In this document: in pieces, positions 47,985 through 60,708 of the stretch
Layout of the letters: every line of letters begins with the position of its first letter
Position numbering within the stretch: the first letter of the stretch is position 1
Assembly (NCBI GenBank): GCA_946807835.1
Contig: OX327695.1
Span: 29,866,501-29,930,500 of the forward strand
Origin: Ailanthus altissimus
Lineage: Eukaryota; Streptophyta; Magnoliopsida; Sapindales; Simaroubaceae
DNA: 64,000 nucleotides
Direction: 5' to 3'
The notes under the pieces: model-generated
Seen by the model: only the letters and a program-made list of their open reading frames with translations
Databases searched by the model: none
What the model was told of the DNA's origin: nothing
Translations under genes and position numbers: made by a program

Positions 47985-48590
47985 TCAAGCATATAAAGTC
48001 TCACCATTTCCACTATACCTTCTTTTAGAGTTAATTTTTAAATCTCTTGACCTTAAAGCCTTTACATAATTTTCAAGAGTAAAGATTTCTTTGCCATATT
48101 TTATGGCTGTCTTAACATCTCTATATGCAGTTAAGGAATTTAATAGGATGACAACCTCATTCTCATCACTTATGGACTCTCTAGCATTAGTCAAATCAAG
48201 ACAAAAGTTTCTTGAATTCATATATATTTTCTTTTAAACTTTTTGTTGAGTTCATTTTAAGCTCAAAAAATCTTTCCTTCATATAAATTTTATGAGAAAG
48301 GGGTATAATTAGATAAAGAGTTTGAAGCTTACCTCAAAGACTAATTGTTGTCATTTCTTCATTGACTTGACGAAGAACATTGTCTATTAAATGCAAGGTC
48401 ATAGTGCTGAAAGCTGTTTCATTAATCTCCTGCCTTTATTCATCGCTTAAGTTTTGGTAGAAGGGTCTTTAAATTTGCCATGGCCTTGGAGACTTTTTGT
48501 TGAATCAGTAAAGTTGTTAATTTTTTCTACTAAAGATTGAAATATCCGCCTCTATTGAATTTTTCTATTTCAAATCGAATGGATCCCATC
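47985..48590 (-). pseudogene. Copia gag fragment
   Basis: Minus-strand translation gives IRFEIEKFNRGGYFNL near 48585, then after damage LTNARESISDENEVVILLNSL and KTAIKYGKEIFTLENYVKALRSR (48221-47985), a copia gag (UBN2-type). A degraded primer binding site (TGGTAATAGAGATAA, minus) lies near 48657-48671, followed by an LTR-like start TGTTGTAAATC at 48673. The left part of the element is gone. Confidence 0.75.
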
Positions 48591-48672
48591 GGGTTCATTG
48601 TACATATTCTTAAATATTGATTTTCCTAATTTGGTCTTTGCGAAAACTTTAACCTTTATCTCTATTACCATT

Positions 48673-49460
48673 GTTGTAAATCAACGTAAGACTTTTTAAA
48701 TCTCATAAGAATAACTTCAAAAACAATAATCACATAAACAAGGTAATGATTTATAATAGTTCAATATTAAGAATTGAAACCAACATTCAATCAAGCCGAT
48801 AACAGTAGATTATCTTCACTATTTAATCAAGTTTACAAAGTTGATTACAATACACACTCTTTCTCACATAGCCATTACAAAAAATCAGAAAATACAAAAA
48901 GAAATTGAAGATAAAGATGAAAAAGAAGAACGTTAAGAACCCTAGGCCCCCGTTTTGGTCACAACTCTCTCTCAATCTATTTTCAAGCTTAAATAGAAAG
49001 CACATAACATATTTTTAGGGCTACATAAACTTTATATATATATATAATGCAAAATATTTCCATTTTGTACTTTGATAAGTGAAGCTAAAAAATTACCCTT
49101 ATAATTAAATTTGAATGATTTAGAAGGAACCACACTCTTTAATCAACTAAATAATTAATAAAGTCCTCAACATTTTTTGGTATACATTGATAATATTTCT
49201 TCTTCTTGCACTTCTTTGAATCTTAAAAATGTAACTCACATGAGTTATCATTCAAATCAACAATATTTGATATGCAAATTCTTAATAGTCTGACATAGTT
49301 TCTAAAACTACACCCACACACAAAATGCTGCCGTTTTGTGATCTCAGGAGTGAAGTTATAAAATTACCATTGTAGTTGAATTTAAATGACTTAGGAACCA
49401 CACTCTTCAATCAACCAAATAATTCGCAAAGTCCTCAAAATCTCCTGCCATTCACTAATA
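48673..49460. repeat. LTR-like sequence with a direct duplication
   Basis: About 120 bp at 49052-49180 recur at 49328-49444 (..GGAACCACACTCTT.AATCAAC.AAATAATT..AAAGTCCTCAA). Between them (49200-49300) lies a copy of the 3'-flank block of the EAR/SIM-like genes. This may mark another lost family copy. Confidence 0.55.
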
Positions 49461-49477
49461 ATATAGGTTCCTTGTGT

Positions 49478-50230
49478 CCTGGTTGGATTAAAGTTAATAT
49501 TGATGAACTGCCTAAAGGTAATCTAGGTGTAGCCTTGTGTGGTGAAGTTTCTTAGGATGAGAGGAATGATTTTCTCAATGGTTTCAACTGTCCTTTGGGT
49601 ATTCATACTACGTAATATGTTGAAACTATGGCGAAAGTTTTTGCTATAGAGCATCTTTTTCTAAAAGCTAGCATAACTTGATTCTTAAGAGTAACTCCAT
49701 GCTTGTGCAGTTCAATTGCTCTCTAAAGCATCTCTATCTCCCTTGGCAGCTTCATTCTCATTGGCTCCATTGTTCTCAGATGTCATTTTTATTTTATAAT
49801 ACTTTCAGAGAGGTTAATGTTGTTTGTTGATTCCTTGGCTAACATGAGATTACTTTATAATGGTTTCTCTTGGCGGTTTGAAGCTCCTACCGAGATACGA
49901 AGTTAGTTGTTCAAGGATGCTCATGGACTTCGTAACTATCGTTTTTCTTGACCAATTTTCTTTCATCATGGTTGTTATTTCGTTATCGTTTTGTTTTATT
50001 GCTTTCCATTGGTATTGTATTACTTTTCAGCATATTATAAGGGGTCGGGTTTGTTATGTTCCCTTGATTAGGTGTTTTTTTTTATATATATCTTTTAATT
50101 CTATTACTTTCCCTTGTTCCATCAAAGTTTTTTTTAATAAAAATGATTACGCGGGAAGAGAGATAGAAATTAATGTAGAGAGAACAGATGGGATTGTAAT
50201 CAGAAAAATAACAGAACATTATTTATGAAT
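49478..50230 (+). pseudogene. LINE RNase H/3' end fragment
   Basis: Translation gives CPGWIKVNIDELPKGNLGVALCGEVS, CPLGIHTT and YVETMAKVFAIEHLF (the N-terminal Asp and Glu region of a plant LINE RNase H) and later DAHGLRNYRFS, a segment typical of the ends of these ORFs. Stops and shifts abound. It sits before an RT fragment, the reverse of the order within one element, so it comes from a separate insertion or a rearrangement. Confidence 0.7.
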
Positions 50231-50519
50231 TGTATTGGATTAAGAAATATTTATGGAGTAAAAAATACAATTTAAAAATTAAATCCTATAATTTCAAAAA
50301 TATATATATTTTTTCATAAGATCAATATCAATCAAAACATTTACATAGTTTATTCAATCTATCATTCATCAAAACATTAAGGAGATTGTACATGTATATA
50401 TAAAAATATAATCTAAACCAATTACTAGTTCACTATATAATGAATAATACTTTTTTATAATACTATTTAATTAATTTATAATTTATAATGTGCTATAAGA
50501 TCTTACTGTATATTAAGAT

Positions 50520-52015
50520 ACTCACTAAATGACAAACTGCTTAATAGACGCAAAAAAATATTGCCTATTTTGATTCTTAGAGGATGTATTACCCTATCTC
50601 ATATTTTGTATGCAGATGATATTTTTGTATTTTGCAGAAGTAATCGTAAATCTCTCATTTCTCTTATGATTTTTATAAATAACTATAGCATTGCATCAGG
50701 TCAAATGGTTAATAAAGAAAAAAACCTTTTCTTTTTTTGAAAAATCATCTATGCATTATTAACAAGAAATTTCTAATGTTTTAGGTTTTTCTCAATGTTG
50801 CATTCCTTTTCTCTATTTGGGGTACCAATGTTTAAAGGTTGTCAGCGAGCTCATCATTTACAAATTCTTGCAGACAAGGCTATTAAGTGTCTTACAGGTT
50901 AAAAGGGCAAAATTCTTTTTATGGCAAGTAGAATTAAACTAGTTCGTACAATGTTTCAAAGTATCTTATTGCATAGTTTTAAAGTCTACCTTTCGCTAGT
51001 TTCTCTTGAAAAGATTACATGGATGTGCTAAAAAATTTATTATTTTTTATGATCATCTCAATCAGAAAATGCTTTTGGTCTCTTGGAATCGTCTATGCTT
51101 ACTTAAAAAATATGGAGGAGTGGGACTTTGATGGTTGGATATTTTGAATAAAGCTTACATTCTCAAATCACTTTGGGATATTCATAATTCAACAACTTTT
51201 TGCTCAAACTTTCTTAAGGGGTGATATGACTTCAGTAACAAAATGAAGTCCTACTTATGCTATTCTATTTGGCCTGGTTTCAAGGCTATCCTATCTTATT
51301 TTCACATGGGAACTAGGTGGATAATTGGTAATAACTCTTCTATCAATTTTTTATTTGATAAGTGACTTGATAAACCTACGCTTCCTCGAGAGTTGCAAGA
51401 CTTTTTTTATATGATTTTTCCTCACTTGAAAGATCAGGTAGCTAATATTATTTTACCTTCTAATCATATAGAAGATAAATTTATTTAGTCTTCTACTTGA
51501 GATTGATTCCTGTCATTAAAGGGGAGTTATATTTTCATTCATGATCAGACCTCTTTTAATGCAATGCTATCTTTTCTTTCGAAGAGTTTTTTCCCCTAAA
51601 GATTAGTATATTCATGTGGCACCTTCTTCAACACATTTTGCCAATAGATATGGCTCTGAGATCTCGAGGTATTTGTATTGTATCGGTTTGTTTATTTTGT
51701 TTGAAAAATTATGAATCAACAGATCATTTATTTGTCTCTTACTCTTCTTCTAAAGATCTTTGAAGTTGGCTCGCCTATAATTTTCAGACAAACCTTCCAA
51801 ATGCCACAATTATTATAAATTTATAGAAAGTAATTCTAGCTAAATCTTTCAGTCTACAGTTGTATAATATTTAGTTTCTTTTCGCAACATGCTTGTTATA
51901 TTGTATTTGGCGGTGTAGAAATTGACTTCGATCCACAGTTGTATAATATTTAGTTTCTTTTTGCAGCATGCTTGTTATATTATATTTGGCAGTGTAAAAA
52001 TTGACTTCGATTTGA
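50520..52015 (+). pseudogene. LINE reverse transcriptase to zf-RVT fragment
   Basis: RT motif LSHILYADDIFVFCRS (YADD) lies near 50610, followed by ASGQMVNKEK and IPFLYLGV, then the connection and zf-RVT-like region around 51600-51780 (LPTD, LRSRGICIVSVCLFCLKNYESTDHLF) in shifting frames. A 79-bp tandem duplication at 51857-52014 ends it. 5' parts are missing. Confidence 0.75.
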
Positions 52016-52872
52016 TAAGAGTGGTTTTGGTTTGCTTGAAATTAAAGCTGATTTCCTTACTCATTAAATTCTATGCGAGTTTATGTCATGAATATATCTT
52101 ATACAGCCATGCCAATTAATCTTACAGAGTTTGGGTTAAACCTTAAGCTTTCACTGATCCTTGTTATAGAGAGATACCAATTATTATCCCAACTATAAAT
52201 TTCACTCACCCTTTCTAAATTGTTGTATGTTTATTAAATTTATTTGATTTTTCATTTTTCTCTTATTTGAATTTCTGAGCATTTTAAGAGGTAAGGTCTA
52301 TTACATTCTCCTGAATTGTATTTCTCTTCTTTATATTACGAGATTTGCCAAATATATATATATATTTCAAAGCAATGCCCGCCAAAGACTTTCATTTTTT
52401 GTTTTGTTAGTCTTCCCATCCTCCTGGAATGTAACTCTCACGAGATATCATTCAAATGAGCATTTGATATGCAAATTCTTAGTAGCCTGATGTAGTTTCT
52501 GAAACAACACAAAAGTACACAGACACGTGAATACAGTACTTAAGTGGAAGTTTGTAAGCCAGAACCATGGCTATAACAACTTCCGATTAACATCCAAATA
52601 AAAATTACATAGACCAATTTAAGGCCAAAACAATATTAGTATATATCATATATATATGGTTCATGACCATTATATCTTCTCTTAAGTCTTCTTACACCAA
52701 GATAAATTAGACAAGAACTAATCTTGCCACCGTAATCATATATAGCCAGCCAAGCCCCTCCAATTGCTATTACGGGCACCACTAACCCAGTACTTACCTA
52801 CCCTTCGAATGGTCTTCGGCACTCAATTGATTACCTTGTACAACAGATGTTAGTAGTACCAAACCATAACTG
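52016..52872. other. Spacer and 3' flank of family gene B
   Basis: The block 52425-52500 matches the 3' flank of gene A (37246-37340). A diverged counterpart of 37580-37740 spans 52660-52810. No separate gene is supported. Confidence 0.5.
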
Positions 52873-54362
52873 TCATGTGGAGCCATGTGTATCACCACCG
52901 TCCTCTGACCCATCATCGAACTTCTTCATTCTCTTGCTCGCCGCTGATGAAGACTCGACAACGTTGTCTGGGTTGTCCCGTTTGGATTTTGATTTCAGGC
53001 TACCATTTGTTGGCTTCGGAGGCTGTAACCACCCTTGTTGAGTTGAATCCGAATCTGCATTTAATGATATTAATGTACTGGATTCACTTCCATCTTGGTT
53101 GGTATCAGAACCTGGTATAGCACCAGCCCCAGCGTGCACCCAAGGTTGTGGCAGTCGATTTTCGACTAAAAGCATCCCGTCATTATAATTATGATTATGA
53201 TCATGATCATGATCGTGATATAGAAAACCTATATGAGCACTTACATTAGAGGATCCCTGCCAAGTCAATTCAGTAAATGATCATTTTCAACATATAACTA
53301 ATTAATCATGAACTTCACCTAAACAGAATATACTTTTGGAAGTAAAAGTAAAATATATTTAAAATATTCTTACTTGCAAAGGGCTTCTAGATTCTAAGAC
53401 CACAGATACTGTCTCAGCGTCCGATTCAGAGGAGGAGGAACTGATCATAATTATTTCTTCCCATTCTTCAAATTCATTAATGTCATCAACTATAGGGTTA
53501 ATGTCACCATTATCATCGACTCCAGGTAAGGGCATGTTAAGGTCAAATTCGTGTATAATCCCTTGGGGAGGTTCGGCAGAATTTAAGCCAATCGGGTTAT
53601 TTTCATTTTCAAGACGCTGATTCGCCTGCTAAAATGCAAATAATTTAGTCTATTTCGGACAGATTCTTTGGCTCCACAACGACTACATTTCCTTATGAAA
53701 ATATCAAAACTTATGCAAAGCGACAATCGATTACCCGTTAAAAATAGAATTACTTGCACATAAATATAAAAAACAAAACACTTTTTATTGACCATGGGGC
53801 TAAATTTTTTTAAATTTTACATTAGGATCATGATAGATTTGTCTGTACACAACAATAAGACAAACAATATATCCTACCCAACTATTATTATATTCATATT
53901 AATTAGAAAAAATAATTTATTGATATAATTAACAGAATATATAGTGGAGGTGTTTTCTTTTTTTTTTTTTCCTTAAAAAAAAATTTGTAAAGAACATCAC
54001 AGGTTTATACTTTCTTTATATTTTGCAGTAAGAAGATGATAGATTGTTGTCCGTACATGGCAAGAACATATCTCGTTAAATAAACTGAAAGAACAAATCT
54101 CAGTTAAGAGCATCAAGTTACAAAATTTTTGAGTATTGCATAAAGATAAGGATAGATTTGTCTGTGCATAGCAACAATTCAAACAACATTCACTGTTCAA
54201 CAATTACAATACTCAGAAAGTTGACATATATAGCATCATTATAATAAAAACTACAAGAAAATCTCAGGCAGGTAAATGTAAAAACCACGAGCACAAATTG
54301 AACGCAGCTGGTCAGAGTGTGATTACCTGATCACTTTCGCCTTGATCTTGCTCTCCCTCCAT
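52873..54362 (-). CDS. DLNxxP protein with PML-like SIM and His/Asp repeat (family gene B)
   Basis: Exons 54362-54327, 53625-53374 and 53256-52873 join in phase 0 with GT/AG borders into 223 residues. Exon 1 (MEGEQDQGESDQ) is like exon 1 of gene A (MEGKQ..). Residues 39-44 are FDLNMP, an EAR-type DLNxxP motif. The acidic stretch EEWEEIIMISSSSSESD (66-81) has a hydrophobic IIMI core followed by Ser and acidic residues, the layout of phospho-regulated SUMO-interaction motifs. Exon 3 adds an HDHDHDHNHNYN tract (110-121) and basic clusters KSKSKR and SKRMKKF that could be nuclear signals. No catalytic domain. The family is not recognised; a nuclear adaptor or co-repressor role is an inference. 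Intron 1 contains three degenerate internal repeats. Confidence 0.62.
53810..54190. repeat. Three degenerate repeats in intron 1 of gene B
   Basis: Modules around 53817 (ACATTAGGATCATGATAGATTTGTCTGTACA), 54023 (GCAGTAAGAAGATGATAGATTGTTGTCCGTACA) and 54133 (GCATAAAGATAAGGATAGATTTGTCTGTGCA) are related. Intron 1 of gene A has one counterpart near 38600. The intron seems to have grown by local duplication. Confidence 0.65.
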
Positions 54363-54594
54363 AATTGACACACAAGATTGATAAGAAACTAAAAGCCTGG
54401 AGACCGCGATATACAGATGAAGACACAGTGAAAAAAACAAGCTGCTAAAACTTTAGACGAGAAAAAGTAAACCTGAAGGAAACATTCTTCAGAATAAAGA
54501 TGGTGAGTAAAGACATGATATAGTCCGCTGAATAAATTTGTGAACCCAGAGCTGTGGTACCTTTTTTTTTTTCCTCTCTCTTTCTCTTTCCCCA

Positions 54595-54720
54595 CTATTT
54601 TCGATTGTCGTGCTAATTTTTTCAGTTGATATTTCTCAGTTAAAACGAATCAACGGTTCAGATGCGGTGGCGGTATCCATCTGCTGATCTGGCGTTGGAA
54701 ATTCGACTTTTGATCAGCTT
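54595..54720 (-). promoter_or_regulatory. Conserved 5' region of family gene B
   Basis: Matches the upstream regions at 39040-39150 and 32278-32420 in the same relative position, next to a pyrimidine-rich tract (54558-54590). Confidence 0.45.
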
Positions 54721-56200
54721 CTGATTTGTGATTCATTTTATAATGGTACATAGGAATTGGAATCTTCTGTTATGGGGTCTAGCTTTCTCCCTTGGTGAAG
54801 GCACTTAGATCTCTTTATTAAGGGTTCAAATTTTTAAAGATAAAATTGTTAAATTATATATTATTAAAAATAAATTCATAAAATCATGTAAATAATGAAA
54901 AGGTAATAAAGTTTTTTTTATCAATAAATGAGTTTTAGTTGTTTTTGAAATTGTAAATAGATATTAGTTGAAACTATTAAAAATAACGGTCATTTTTTTT
55001 TAAATTTATATATATATATTTATTTTAAAACAGTTATAAGTAAGGAAAAATCCATTCCATCCATTAAATTTAAGTAAAATAGAATTCTTTCTCCAACAAA
55101 AAAAAAGAAAAGAAGGTGATTCATCATTCGATTAATGGAAATACTTCAAATTAAATATGTATATAAATTAATACAATATAAATTTAGTTAAGTGTACGTT
55201 GCAATATAAAAATTGACGAGGGTTTAAAGTCCAAGCCCATACACTAGCAAGGTAAAATACATATGTTCAAGTCATTTTTACGGACTCATAATTGCATTAA
55301 ATAAGGTGAAAAGCATGTAGCCTCTAAACTAAGTCTACTTAAATGAAAACTTAGTCTAAAATGTAAGAACATATAACTAAGGCTAATAGAAAAATACAAT
55401 TTTAATAAGACATTTTTTTGTTGTCTTAAAATCATTCTAAAATAAGACAATAATTCTTTTTTAATACAATTTAGGTAGTTAAAATGACAGAGTTTACTTA
55501 AAAATGACAGAGTTTTTAAGCATGTGGTCTTGGGTTTGATTGGCGTTTGGTTGTTTTATTATTTTTATTTATTTTTGCATTTTCTTTTTTAAAACTAATA
55601 ATTTTACTTTTTTATTTTGTTATTTTTAACTAAAAAAAAAATATTAAACATATTATAAGCACCATCTTGTTAGAAGAATGAATGAATGAGTGAGTTAGGG
55701 TTCTTTATAAAATTTCATCATAAGTTAGGGTTATTGAAATTATTAATAAGTTATGTTCCTATTAGTTGTTACCAGAAAATTTTCTTTCATTCAGTCAAAT
55801 GATTCTTAAATTTTTAATCTTTAGTTTTGGCTATGTTCAATTTTGCAGCTTCAGGCTGACGATGCACTACTAATGTGAAGTGTTGGTGTCATGAAGCAAT
55901 ATAGCATGATACTTGGACAGGTATCTGAGAGACTCAGAGAGAACTGGAAGCATCGAAAACCTTTTTTTTTTTTTTCTTTTAAGTGCTTTGTTGGAGTCTT
56001 TGGTACTAGTTTTCAAAACCTAATCGAAAACTAATTTAAATTCTAGAAGAATAAATACTTGCTTCTGTTGTTTTGTAGATTGAAATTCAAACATGTCTTT
56101 AACTTATATGTGTAGGTGTCTTTTATATGTAAGTTGTAATTTGAATCATTATGTATATATACCATAAAATAGAAGAATAAAGTGAGCATATTTACTCTTT
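54721..56200. other. AT-rich spacer with a SINE-like trace
   Basis: AGTTTTTAAGCATGTGGTCTTGGGTTTGA at about 55510-55540 matches the SINE-like fragment in the PIN1 intron. A possible exon-like piece after TTTTGCAG at about 55848 has no family resemblance. Otherwise nothing was recognised. Confidence 0.4.
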
Positions 56201-56299
56201 GATAGGTTCAACAAGCCTTCTCAGATTTGGGGAGATGAATCCTATGCTTCTTGTACTATAAGCAGAGAAAAAGGCAAAGTTTTGCCAGTACATCAGGCC

Positions 56300-59200
56300 T
56301 TCGAAGCTAAAAGCTTCTTCGGCTAAAAGATGAGCAGTCTCATTGTGTTTACAAGAGACATACTGAAATATACAACGCTTAACAATTTTCCCATAATCCT
56401 AGATATCTTTGATGCTCCAACTAATTTCTTTCATTAAGAAAATATTACCATTCACCAGAACCACTACATTCTTCGAGTTAAATTCAACAATTAAATGGGA
56501 CTATCCATGCTTCACTGTAAGTTTCAAGCCTAACAGTATAGCTTTAGCCTCTGCAGACTCAACAGCATCATCACTTAGTTTGCTCATGGAAGCCATCTTC
56601 ACGAAGTTACCTTTGTCATCTCTGAAGACATCACCTAGTCCCATTCCGTGATCTTGGGTTCGCATTGCTGCATCTACATTAAGCTTAAACCATCCCAGTG
56701 GAGGAGGGATCCAACCTGGATTTTCAGAAGCTGACTCAGTTGATTCCTTTGAGCTTCTTAGTTTCCTTTGATGCTGCATTGATTCCAGCAAAGCTTCAGC
56801 CTTTGCTATCATCTTCATAGGTGACTCTTTCTTTCGGTCCATGACAAAGAAATTCCTATCCCCCCAGTTGATCCACATCAAGATTAGAATCTTCATCAAT
56901 TCTTCTTCTGAAATGCTTGCACAAACAGAACTTAGAAGACCAGTTAGCTCTGTCTCTTGAGTGCCCTGAATTAGATAAAAAAAAATTCAGTTAATTTCCA
57001 AACCTCCTTGGCTGACTTACATCTTATCAGTGCATGGAAAACATTTTCTGCTTTTTTGGAACATCTATTACATATAGGAGAAACCAGAATTTTCTTAGAC
57101 ACCAAGCTTTGTGCTGTTGGCAGAAATTTTTTTAAGGCTTTCCACAAGAAGATTTTTATTTTTGGGGGGAGATTACAGTGCCAAATCTTCTTCTATAGAC
57201 TTGATGTACCACCAGAGGATTCGGGCAGATCTCCAGATTTTTGTTGAAGGGCTAAGTAATAGCCACTTTTGACAATATACCTGCACTTCTTTTCATAATG
57301 CCAGCAAAGTTTGTCTTCAGCTTTCCTTGATGGCAATGGGATTGTGATAATGCATTCCTCATCAATGGCTTGAAAACATTTTTTTGATGAAATCAACATT
57401 CCACTTATTTTGATCATTAATGAGAAGATTTACAAGTTAAATTATCAGGAAGGGTTTTAGGAGATAAAGGCTTAAGCATAGTATTTTTTTGGTATCCATG
57501 CTAACTTCAGTACCACTACCGATGATCCATCTTAGACCATCTTATAGCAATTGTCTCCCCTAAAGAATGCTCCTCTAAATGAAGATGGGTTATGACCAAG
57601 ATCAGCCTCTAAAAAGGATTTGTCCCTAAAATATCTAGCTTTTAGCACCTTTGCAGTTAAAGATTCTAGATTTTGCAAAAGTCTCCACCCTAGTTTAGCC
57701 AGCAAGGCTTGATTAAAACTCATTAAGTCTCTAAATCCCATACCTCCTTGATGTTTCCCTTAGTACATTTTACCCCAATTAGCCCAATGAATATTTCTCC
57801 CCTGATCACCTTTAGACCCCCATCAAAACTCATTGAAGCTCTTTTAAATATCAGCACACAAGGACCAAGGAATTTTAAATACACTCATGGCATATGTATG
57901 GATGGCTTGGGCTACTGCCTTTATTAAGATGTCCTTATCCCCAGAAGAAAAAAGCTTCTCATTTTACTGGTTAACCTTGCTGGAAATTCGAAATTTGATT
58001 TTATTGAAAAATTTTCTTTTGTTTCTCCCTACAATTGAAGGGAGGCCCAAATATCTTTCATGCATGGAAACCCTTCTTAGTTGGAAGACTTGCTGGATTT
58101 GTTGAGCTTTGGCTGAGCTGATGTTTGGGTTGTAGAATAAAGAAGATTTCTCATAATTTAATACTTGCCCCGAAGCCTCAGAATATTGATCAAATAGCTG
58201 TTTGAGGCAGCTACATCCTGCATCTATAGGTTTGATGCGGATAAGGCTATCATCTGCAAATAGAAGGCGAGTCACTGTGATGGATCTGTTGAACTTAATA
58301 CCCTGAATAATGCCTTGGTTTTCTGCTTGAGTGATTAGGGAAGAAAAGACTTTTGCACTAATGAGGAATAAGGAGGCAAGAGGGCATCCCTGTCTTAAAC
58401 CTCTTTGAGGCTGGATGAATCCTTTTGCTTCCCTGTGAATCAATACTAAAAAAGAAGATGAAGTAATACATCTCATAATCAATGCAATCCATGGTGTTGC
58501 AAAGCTTAGTTTTACCATAGCCTTTTCCAAAAAATTCCATTAAAATCTATCATAAGCTTTGCTTATATCTACTTTTGTGCTAAAGATCCTACTTTCCTAA
58601 CCCTATGACTTCTAATTTTACGTAAGCAATCATAACCAAGTATGGTATTATCATTAATAAGTCTATTAGGGAGGAATGCACTCTGATTAGAGGAGATGAT
58701 AGCATTTAGTACATTTTTTAGCCTATTAGTAATGGTTTTGGCAATGAATCTATGGCTCACATTACAAAGGCTTATAGGCCTAAAGTCTTTGGGTTAGATA
58801 ATTTTGGAATCAAGGCTATAAAAGTGTGATTGAGAGCTGATATATCACCTTAGTTATTAAGGATATGAAGGCAAAAATTGATAGTGCTCCCCCCACTGTT
58901 TTCCAATGAGATTGGTAGAATTTTGCAGAAAGTCTATCAAGTCCGGGTGCCTTCCCAGGATATGTTTGCCATACTGCCCTTACTACCTCTTCTTTGGTAA
59001 ATGAGTTACATGAGCAATCAAGCCTTGAGTTGCTGTATTGATCTATGCTTCAGTAGGATTAAAAGAGGTAAATAGTGCATCAAAGTAGCCACATAAAATC
59101 TACTGAATATCCTAAGCTTCTTCAGTCCACCGCCCCTCAAAATCAACTAATCCCTTGATTTGGTTCATTTTCCTTTTGTTACTGGCCATGGCATGAAATT

Positions 59201-60240
59201 TTTTTGTGTTCCTATCACCTTCCTTGAGCCAAGTTGCTCGGGATCTTTGCTTCTAGTAAATCTCATCTTCTAACAATAACTTGTCAATACTCCCTTTTAT
59301 TTTTCTAATTTCATCTCTGGAACCATCCTGTACCATATCTGATCTTTTTTGTCTCAGCTTCCTTCTAAGTTGCTTTAACTTCCTATGCCTTCCCCCAAAA
59401 GTGTGTTTGCTTCACTGTTTCAGGCCTTCTTTCACATAACTTAAGTTCTCAATAAATTTATCCATAACATCTACACTTTTCCCAGAGCTCTTTTCCCAAT
59501 GACTGCTAACTATCCCCCTGCATTCTTCACGAGTATCCCAAATATCTTCATATTGAAATCTCAGCTCAGTGTGTTGCTTCTCACAATCCACTTCTGAATT
59601 TCCTTAGCTTCCATTAATAGAGGGCAGTGATCTGACCCAGTTACCACCAGGTGAGTCACCTGAAATCTACCCTAGAAATTACTCCATGAGTCAGAACACA
59701 CGCTATTCAATTAAGTAATGACCAGCCCTTCTATTAGACCACGTGAAAGGATATCCTACCCAGCCCATGTCACGCAGGTTACACATTCTGACTGCCTTTT
59801 TGAAACCTTCAATTGCCTCGACATCCCTTGGCACTCCCCCCTCTTCTCATTCAACTCTATAATTTCATTGAAATCGCTGCTACAAATCCAAAGAATGGGG
59901 GATATAGAAGCAAGCCTTTTGAGAAGTTCTTAGGTGTGCTTCTTTTTATTTGAGTCCCCTCCTTAACTATAGCATCTATATGACACTGGTTATAGGATAG
60001 AATCTGCACATCAACACTGTCACTCCAAAGCAAAGCAACTCTTCTAGCTAAACCTACTCTGTGAACGGCAAAACAATTACTAAACTTTAACTTTCTAGCT
60101 GCCTTCCTTATTGACTTTTATGTTAATTTGGTTTCACACAGGAAAATCAACTCGGGCTTATTGATTTGGAGACCATTTTTTAGGCTTCGGAATGTCTGAG
60201 GACTCCCCAATCCTTGGATATTCCAGTTAAGGATCCTCAT
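56300..60240 (-). pseudogene. LINE ORF2: endonuclease, reverse transcriptase, RNase H
   Basis: Starts MRILNWNIQGLGSPQTFRSL at 60240 with CETKLT following, the start of an AP-like endonuclease. RT is recognisable as RPISLCNVSHRFIAKTITNR and NQSAFLPNRLI (about 58770-58600), GLRQGCPLAS and the active-site FADDSLIRI (58530-57964). zf-RVT-like sequence follows at 57417-57193, and RNase H at 56899-56501 has FKLNVDAAM and ESAEAKAILLGL. At least eight frame breaks are visible. Confidence 0.88.
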
Positions 60241-60708
60241 CGCTGTTGGCGGAGCTGATTAATAGCCTTCGCCTTCGCCTTTGAATATGTTTTTGGTTGC
60301 TTCTCTAATTCAAGAAATTTTGAACAGTTTGTTATGACCGTTATATTCCCTTCATTCTCATTTCTGGCTTTTTTTTGGGGGGGTGGGGGGGAGCGGTGTG
60401 GGGTTGCCACTGACTCATTTACTTCAGGTCCATTTCTTTCCTACAAGCGTAGGCCTTGAATTCTTACCTGTCCCATTACTTCTTCCCTACCTAAGTGCTT
60501 CTATTTTTTCCTCCCCTGTTTGGGTTTTGACATTTTGGGCTCTTCTTCTCCCATGGAAAAAGACACTTTCAGTTCAATTCCCTTGGCGCCAAAATTCGGA
60601 TAGCCAAATTTCCAGCCTCTTGCCCCCCGCGTTCATCAGAAGTGAATGTGACCTCTTTCCCCTTAGGGCCTCTGTCATAGCTATCTAGGTCTTCTCCATC
60701 ACAGTCGA

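Noticed and set aside
53810..54190. CRISPR-like spaced repeats
   Set aside because: Plant intron; repeats are diverged, irregularly spaced and not palindromic.
55500..55545. Apparent fourth copy of the PIN1 intron
   Set aside because: The shared stretch is the tRNA-like SINE core (boxes at 25263-25320), so it is not evidence of segmental duplication.
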